Assembly (NCBI RefSeq): GCF_000313135.1
Contig: NW_004457699.1
Coordinates: 1-24,212 of the forward strand
Direction of reading: 5' to 3'
From: Acanthamoeba castellanii str. Neff
Taxonomy: Eukaryota; Discosea; Longamoebia; Acanthamoebidae
Length of the DNA stretch: 24,212 bases
This document shows, piece by piece, positions 18,707-24,212 of the stretch. The position numbers were made by a program, and so were the translations under genes. Every line of letters begins with the position of its first letter. Position 1 is the first letter of the stretch. Under the pieces are notes generated by a model. That model did not search any database. It worked only from the letters and a program-made list of their open reading frames with translations, and was not told the origin of the DNA.

Positions 18707-19772
18707 TCACGCGATGAAGACCCGTTCGACTTGTCGGATGGCGGCCCGGCAGATGGGACAGTGGGACGAGCTGGACTTGGTGGTGAGGGCCGTCGCGCAC
18801 TCCATGCAGCACGCGATGTGGCGGCACGGGAAGAACAGCGCGTCCTTCGCGCCCTCATAGCACACGCAGCACAGCTTGCCGCTCTCGTCGCCCAACGACA
18901 CTGTCACATCGCACACGCACCACCGCACACGACACGACACGCACACGAAAATGAGAGAGTCGTCGATCACGACAACGATCACGATGGCGGCTACGACGTG
19001 GAGTGTACCGTCATCGGATTCGGTGCTCGGCGGGAGAGACGAGGAGGTGGAACGCCGACGCCGGGCGGCGGTGGTAGGGCTGTCGAGGGCGCCGTGTTCG
19101 GCGGGGAACCAGCCGAAGACGGCCGAGGTGACGCCCAGGGCGGGGTCGCGCACCTTGATGCCCCACCACCACTCCTTGTCCCGGGCCACCACCACCACCT
19201 GGTCGCCCGCCTTGAGCTCCAGCTCGCGGTGCTTTCGCTGCGATGGCGGTCGGTGCTCCTTCACTATCGTACACGGCTCGCCCTTGCCCATCCTGACGCG
19301 CAACACGACCGTGTGTGTTGTGTGTGTGTGTGTGTGAGGCTCATGACACACGCACAACCGCACGCATGGCACACGTGTGGCGTACAGGGTGTTGAGAAAA
19401 TCCACGCTTTCCTCTTTGGTGTGGAAGGCGATGCCTAACCGTACACCTGCGCGCGCACCCAAACACGGCGTTAGCCAATTCACTCCACTCAGCGCACACG
19501 CACGACCACGCACACGCACACGCACACGCACACGCACACGCACACGCACACGCACACGCACGGCACATGACACGAGTGGTGGGCGAGCGAGAGGCGCACC
19601 GGTGGTGCTGGTGAGAGCGAAATATCGAGAGCTGTCTGAGGCGCGTGTGACGTTGCCGGGCGGCACGGCCCACAACACGCGCAGGGTCTCCCGCTCGCAC
19701 ACCTCCAGGCACTGTCGGTCGTCGGCCCATCGCAGCCGCGCTCGCGTCGCCAGCGAACCCCACGAGCCGGCA
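18707..19772 (-). CDS. SH3-like domain plus C-terminal RING finger protein; 5' end unresolved
   Basis: Exons 19772-19600, 19446-19386, 19292-19009 and 18900-18707 join in phase. The last exons give an SH3-like fold (ELKAGDQVVVVARDKEWWWG; VFGWFPAEHGAL) and a C-terminal C3HC4 RING (LCCVCYEGAKDALFFPCRH, then CCMEC, then CPICR) ending VERVFIA, in the style of IAP/MIB RINGs, implying ubiquitin-ligase activity. The N-terminal part (ERETLRVLWAVPPGNVTRAS; VRLGIAFHTKEESVDFLNTL) resembles a PH/EVH1-type fold, judged only from its pattern. No ATG opens the first exon. It starts with two codon bases missing, and an upstream exon ending at 20075 (before GTAAGG) supplies the right phase but no clear ATG. 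The stop is 207 bases from the convergent NT-C2/DIL stop. Confidence 0.75.
19508..19562. repeat. (CACACG)n hexamer repeat in an intron
   Basis: About nine hexamer units within the 19599-19447 intron of the SH3/RING gene. The complementary strand (the transcribed sense) reads (CGTGTG)n. Confidence 0.9.
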
Positions 19773-20330
19773 CTATCGATCGAAAGCCAGCGAAGCGAAC
19801 AAAGATGGAAGAGTGTTATTAGTATTATTCAGCAAATAAATAGACAAATAAATAATGAAATAATCATACAAGTAGAAGAAGATGGATCCTCAATCTTCAG
19901 CCTCTACACGAAGAATTCGTGTATTGCTGCTGGCCATAAAGGGTTGAAGGGAAAGATGGAAGGAATGTGTGGGTGGAGGGGGCAAAGGGCGTACGCGGGG
20001 GTGGAAGGAATGCCATCTTGCACCCAAATCTTGAGTACGGTTGTGGGGCTGGCGCCAGGTGAACCTGCCCTTACGGTGCCCCCGGGACTAGCCGAACGAA
20101 ACGTGGTCGTTGTCGAACCAGAACGCGCCCTGTCCATCCCTCTTCGCAATCCTGAACCGGGCGCCCTTTTCTTTTATTTTTGAATTACAAATTGAATTTA
20201 AATTGTTTTTTCTTGGCCGAAATTTCGGACAACATGAACCAAGTTGTAGGCGTCGTGCTCGTCTTCTTGTTCATCTTCCTCATTGTTTTATCTTCTCTCT
20301 CTGTTTCTCTACATCGGACGCCATCGCCAT
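19773..20330. other. Gap between SH3/RING and KCTD genes, with an orphan exon-like segment
   Basis: Most of this is AT-rich non-coding DNA, but 20085-20165 on the minus strand is GC-rich and coding-like in two frames. One reads ARFRIAKRDGQGAFWFDNDH and stops at TAG. Another reads CEEGWTGRVLVRQRPRFVRL and runs to a good GTAAGG donor at 20074 with the phase needed by the SH3/RING gene. The second is the better candidate for an upstream exon of that gene. The intron would be about 300 nt, longer than its neighbours. Confidence 0.4.
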
Positions 20331-21899
20331 TCATGGTTTGGTGGTGTCGGCCTCAGCGTGAACGCCCGGCATGGCGTCCGTCACCTCCTTGCCCTCCTTG
20401 AAGTACTTGTTGTCCTCATCCCACACGCCACCTGCGCGTAGCCAGAGAGCAAGACATGAAATTTTTTATATTATATTAGTAATATATATTAGATATTAGA
20501 TATATTAGAAACAAATACATAAAAAGGCTTATATGAACACAGTTGACTACGCGGCCAAGTGTAGTGTGACAGAGAAGCAAGAGACGTACGTTTGTGGAGC
20601 ATCTTGACAAGCGTATCGACCTGGAAGAACTTGGCTGATGCGTCGAAGATGAAGAAGAAGAAGAAGAAGAGAAGAGAGAAGCCGGTGGTGAATGTGGTAA
20701 ACATTATCAATACAAATACAATATAAATACATAATAATACGAATAATAAGAATAAAAGAATCAAGGCGTCGGTGAGGGTACCTTCTTCGAGGATGCCCTT
20801 GAGGTCGATCCCCGCGTCGGCGAACAGGTTGCCGTACCGCAGGAAGTTGAGCACCGGCTTGAAGTAGTGCGGGTCCCTGATGACGACGATGCCGATGAAG
20901 AAGAAGTGTTGAAGAAGGTGAAGAAGAAGAAGACACGTGAGTCTCACGTGCGAGTGGTGAGAGTGGTGGGAGAGGGGAGGGGGTGAGTCACCGATCGAGG
21001 TTGACGGTGATGAGGCCGTCCTTCTTTTCGACCTTCCACGAGAGGGACTTGAGCGTGAGGATGTTCTTCTGCTTCTCCATCTCCGCCCTCTCCACCTGAT
21101 GATCGATTAGGCGCAGCGTCTTCCTCTCTTTGCCATTCTTGAGCTTCGTTCTGCATCATCATCATCGTGTGCGGTGGTGCGTGTGCGGTGGTGTGTGTGC
21201 GGTGGTGTGTGTGCGGTGGTGTGTGTGCGTGTGCGTGTGCGTGTGCGGTCAACGTGGTAAGAAGAAAGTAGAGGAAGGCAGAGTGGTGGAGCAATGGAGT
21301 GGTCACCGTGTGAAGATGAAGGTGGAGGTGATGCCGGGCTTGCCCTTCATGGCCTTGAGCACGTCCTCCTTGGCCGGGTTCTTCTCGCCCAGGATGTCGT
21401 AAAACAGCGACGACGAATCGGCCAGCAGCGTCTACTCCCAAAACCCCCCAACAAGATGAGAGAGCAGTGTAGAAGAAGAAGAAGGAGGAGAAGTAGAACG
21501 AAATGGAGACGAACCTTCTTGGTTGTCTTGAAGAGAGCACCACCAATGTTGAGTGTCACCCAATCCGTTTGCAGCACCTGCACACCAAACGCGATAGTAA
21601 TAATAAATAAATAATAACAATAATAATCTTTGCCGCGATTACGTGAATAAATTAATAAAATAAAATAACTGAATATAAGGGGGCGGACCTGGCGGCTCTT
21701 GGCCCAGTTGGCATAGAATTGGCCGCCCTTCAGAGCCACATCTATGGTCTTGCTGTGGCCCAAATGGAGCAAAATCGATTTCAAATCAAATCAAATCAGT
21801 GAGAAAAGGTGAGAATTCCGGATTGTGGGGAGTGTGTGTGTACATGGCAACCGGGAAGGCGACGGCAGCCTTCCACAAGAGGGGAAGGAACCACGGCAT
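20331..21899 (-). CDS. KCTD-type BTB (T1 tetramerisation) protein; eight exons
   Basis: Exons 21899-21844, 21752-21689, 21577-21515, 21431-21307, 21150-20992, 20876-20782, 20634-20590 and 20431-20331 keep phase and give 235 residues. The BTB/T1 domain opens with DWVTLNIGGALFKTTKK and ends with RDPHYFKPVLNFLRYGNLFA followed by the GILEEAKFFQVDTLVKMLHK helix. These are the classic V-T-L-N-x-G-G and R-D-P-x-Y-F-x-x-x-L-N-(F/Y)-L-R-Y-G signatures. Between them lies a segment of about 75 residues rich in lysine (ERAEMEKQKNILTLKSLSWK), longer than the usual linker of about 40. KCTD proteins often form pentamers and act as cullin-3 adaptors or ion-channel partners. The N-terminal MPWFLPLLWKAAVAFPVA is hydrophobic and may be a membrane segment or signal anchor. 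No pentapeptide repeats follow. Confidence 0.85.
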
Positions 21900-22146
21900 G
21901 GGGCAGCACTCCAACAACGTCGCGTGCAGGCACGACCAAAAAACTCAAATACGTCTGCGCACCGGTGCCCACAGCACAAAACAATAAAACAAAAAGAAAC
22001 CCCTTCGGCCAACTTCCCAGAACTGCCGCCGTCGAAGCCCACAGCCGAACAACAACAACAGTAGAGGCAGTTCGGGCTTCCGCTTCTTCAAGAGCGCACA
22101 CTTCTGTGGTTGCACAATAACTGAGCAATAAACATCATCATCATCA

Positions 22147-23818
22147 TCATGATGACGACGTAAGCTCGCCTGCAGTGGGTTCGAGAGCTGGCTGTGCTGC
22201 CTCTGGCTCCGGCTCCGGCTCTGGCTCGGCGCCGGGCGTGGCCTCTGCCCCAGCTGCGGGTTCCGAGGGGGCGCTGCTCGTACTGGCCGCGGCCACGGCC
22301 GCGCTCGTCCCGTCCTTGTCACCGATGGCGCCCCCCTCCTCCTCCTCTTTCTTGTCCTCCTCCCGGTGGTGGTCGCGGCCTTGCTGGCTTTGTTCGGTCT
22401 CGTCGCCTTCCGACTGCTGCGCGTGTCGCCGCTCGCCTTCTTCTTCGTGTTCGCCGTCGGCCGTGTGCGCGTGCAGCGGCGCTTGTGATCGATCCTGGTC
22501 CCGTGCGCGCGCCAAGCAAACGTAAGCATACCAAGCATCGAAGAACGAAGAAGAACGAAGAAGGCAACGTGTGGGGAGGGGGGGAGGCGTACGACAATGA
22601 AGGATCGGATGGGCGACAGTTGGTAGCTCTGGGGCAGCTGGCCGCAGACCTCCTCGGCCATGGCGATGACCTGGTTGAGCAGCTGCTTCGTCGTGTTGAT
22701 CTGCAGCCGTATCTTCTCCACTGCCAAGCGCGCCCACACCACCATCACCACCGTCAGCCGGCCGGCCAAGCACGCGCGGAGGAATTCCAGAAATGGCGTG
22801 ATTAAAAATGCCCAGGCCAAAGCTGGAACGCACCATCTCGGAACGCCATTTCGAACTGTCGCACGTCGCCGAGGTGCCTCTGCAACGTGCGGCTGGCCTC
22901 CAGGGACTGTCCCTCCTTGGCCCGCATGCGCGTGCACAGGACCGTCTGGACACACGATACGCACACGGGTGCGACGATACACACACACACACACACACAC
23001 GGGTGCGACGATACCACACGCACACACACACGCACGCACGCACACACGCACGCACGCAGGGGGTGAGTGAATTCACTGGCGTAGGAGGAGCGCATGGGTT
23101 GATGGTGGGCGACGGTACCTGCTGTTGGGAGACCACCGTGGAGATCTTGCGGCAGAAGCTCTGGTACTCGCCGCACAGCTTGAGCAGCGCCTGCGGGTTC
23201 ATCTCGGCTGCCCATATGGAAGCCCCCCACGCCACGTGGTTGGTTGGTTGGTTGTTAGGATTTGCATGCGAAGTGCGGTGTGAGTGTGGTGGGTAGCGTA
23301 CGCTGGGGTTTTGTGTTGGTGGTGAACATCCAGCCGGACTGCTTCAACAGCGGCTCGAACTGTCGTGGCGAGTGACCATGAGATGCGTGCATGCGTGCGT
23401 GCGTGCGTGCGTGCGTGCGGTGAGTTGTACCGTAGCTATTCGGTCGAGGGCCTGGAGCTCGGGCTCGACGTTGGATCGTGGCCCCGAGTTGACCTCCACC
23501 ACCGTGATGATGTCCTCCTGCCACGAACAAATATATAAATATAAATATCAATATAAATAATAATAATAGTAAGAATGTAAATCGCGTACCGCATTTTGTG
23601 CTCGAATGTCTTTCACTTGCGAGTTCTTGCTGCGATCGACCGAGTAGCTCGTGTAAGGGACGTCGCCTGTGCCCTTGCCAACCGCGTTGCTTGGTCCCTT
23701 TGGCTGTCCTCCCCCTTTGCTGGGATCGTTTCCCTAATCCCCCCCCCCCAAATGTAAATACATTTACTCCTTCGCTATTGAGGGCAAAGCTGCACATCGT
23801 GAGAGTCAGTCGCACCAT
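22147..23818 (-). CDS. BORCS5: BORCS5 homologue (BORC complex subunit); eight exons
   Basis: Exons 23818-23768, 23733-23590, 23517-23431, 23359-23302, 23207-23119, 22945-22834, 22720-22593 and 22494-22147 join in phase (338 residues). BORC sits on lysosomes and recruits Arl8 and kinesin. The match to the BORCS5 family runs in order: EDIITVVEVN, then DRIATFEPLLK (family: EIPTFQPLLK), then LLKLCGEYQSFCRKISTVVS (LxLCxxYQxH), a central helical part, VEKIRLQINTTKQLLNQVIA and EEVCGQLPQSYQL (family: LxxLNxxLPExxRLxxF). The C-terminal 115 residues are an acidic, E/Q-rich tail that ends in an (EP)n-like run, absent from animal BORCS5. Animal BORCS5 starts MGS and is myristoylated; this predicted start (MVRLTLTMCSFALNSEG) is not. 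A good acceptor (TTTTTTTGCAG) lies about 50 bases upstream of the ATG, so a further 5' exon is possible. Confidence 0.82.
22973..23058. repeat. CA/CGCA simple repeats in the intron after exon 5 of BORCS5
   Basis: Runs of ACACAC and GCACGCACACGCACG occupy most of the 23118-22946 intron. A further GCGT tract at 23388-23419 fills much of the intron between exons 3 and 4. Confidence 0.85.
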
Positions 23819-24014
23819 GTTGCCAGTCTCTTCTGTTGTTGGTGTCTCTTGGTGAGCTGCAAAAAAATAAATGAATGAATGAAGCTAAAAAAAGAGTTGC
23901 CTTTATTTATTTATTTATTTCTGTCAAAGAATGCCGATCAGCCGCGCGCACCCACTCCCCTTGCGCCTCTCTCCCGGGCTGTCGATCATATTGAGAGGGG
24001 GGGGGCTACTGTCA

Positions 24015-24212
24015 CTAGTGGCCGCCGCCCTGGCACCCGCCGAGCGAGAAGGACTGGCACTGGCCGGGCACGCACGAGCCGGCCTTGCACACCTTCTTCC
24101 TCCTCACGCAGCAGTCCACGTCCTTCTTATCGCAGCGGCACGGGCCGCCGCCGCCGCCGCCGCCGCCGCCAGAGGTGTGCTGCTGGAAGTCGGGGGGACA
24201 GACCTCGCGGGT
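24015..24212 (-). CDS. Cysteine- and glycine-rich protein, C-terminal part only
   Basis: The minus strand is open from the window edge to TAG 24015-24017. It contains a run of nine glycines, then CRCDKKDVDCCVRRKKVCKA and GSCVPGQCQSFSLGGCQGGG before the stop. Spaced cysteines with a CC pair suggest a disulphide-stabilised extracellular or cyst-wall-type domain, but no family was recognised. The start, any signal peptide and upstream exons lie outside the window. Confidence 0.7.
   Translation of the reverse strand, partial: TREVCPPDFQQHTSGGGGGGGGGPCRCDKKDVDCCVRRKKVCKAGSCVPGQCQSFSLGGCQGGGH

Noticed and set aside
18572..19438. 288-codon plus-strand frame
   Set aside because: It is antisense to the RING and SH3-like exons and crosses CA-repeat introns; the minus-strand motifs explain the region.
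21945..23051. 368-codon minus-strand frame
   Set aside because: It is a chance antiphase run through introns and exons of BORCS5 and the intergenic region.

Overview
The window looks like nuclear DNA of a free-living amoeba, most likely Acanthamoeba or a close relative. The basis is GC-rich, CpG-rich coding DNA, genes cut by many short introns (about 60-150 nt), introns full of CA/GT-type simple repeats, and amoebozoan-style domain combinations. Species was inferred from style, not from a database match.

Left third (1-6060): an unusual mosaic. Positions 1-3124 are almost free of CpG and hold decayed pieces: a possible inverted-repeat element (1-776), a chromodomain remnant (minus strand), ankyrin-like fragments, a tRNA-Ser(GCT)-like sequence, and an unrecognised plus-strand frame. 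From about 3125 CpG becomes normal. Here lie a frameshifted minus-strand frame, a PROPPIN (Atg18/WIPI-type beta-propeller) copy with an internal stop, a minus-strand spliced gene of unknown function, and the C-terminal half of a TKL-type protein kinase. These are broken and alternate in strand. They could be endogenised giant-virus DNA or a host rearrangement graveyard; the sequence alone does not decide.

Positions 6079-8513: an internally deleted DIRS-type tyrosine-recombinase retrotransposon read on the minus strand. It has inverted terminal repeats, a gag-like start, the tail of the RT/RNase H frame, a recombinase frame and the diagnostic internal complementary region. Its interior is again CpG-poor.

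Right two thirds (8514-24212): apparently intact, densely packed host genes. In order: a papain-family protein whose catalytic cysteine is replaced by asparagine (+); a small putatively acylated protein (+); a serine-rich coiled-coil protein (-); an 18-exon NT-C2/coiled-coil/DIL-domain protein (+); an SH3-like plus RING protein (-); a KCTD-type BTB protein (-); a BORCS5 homologue (BORC lysosome-positioning complex, -); and the 3' end of a cysteine- and glycine-rich gene (-). Exon structures were built by hand from GT..AG sites and reading phase; all joins quoted keep frame.

Functional links are loose. BORCS5, the DIL/NT-C2 protein, the PROPPIN copy and the papain-like protein all point to membrane traffic and lysosomes, but nothing in the sequence shows co-regulation.
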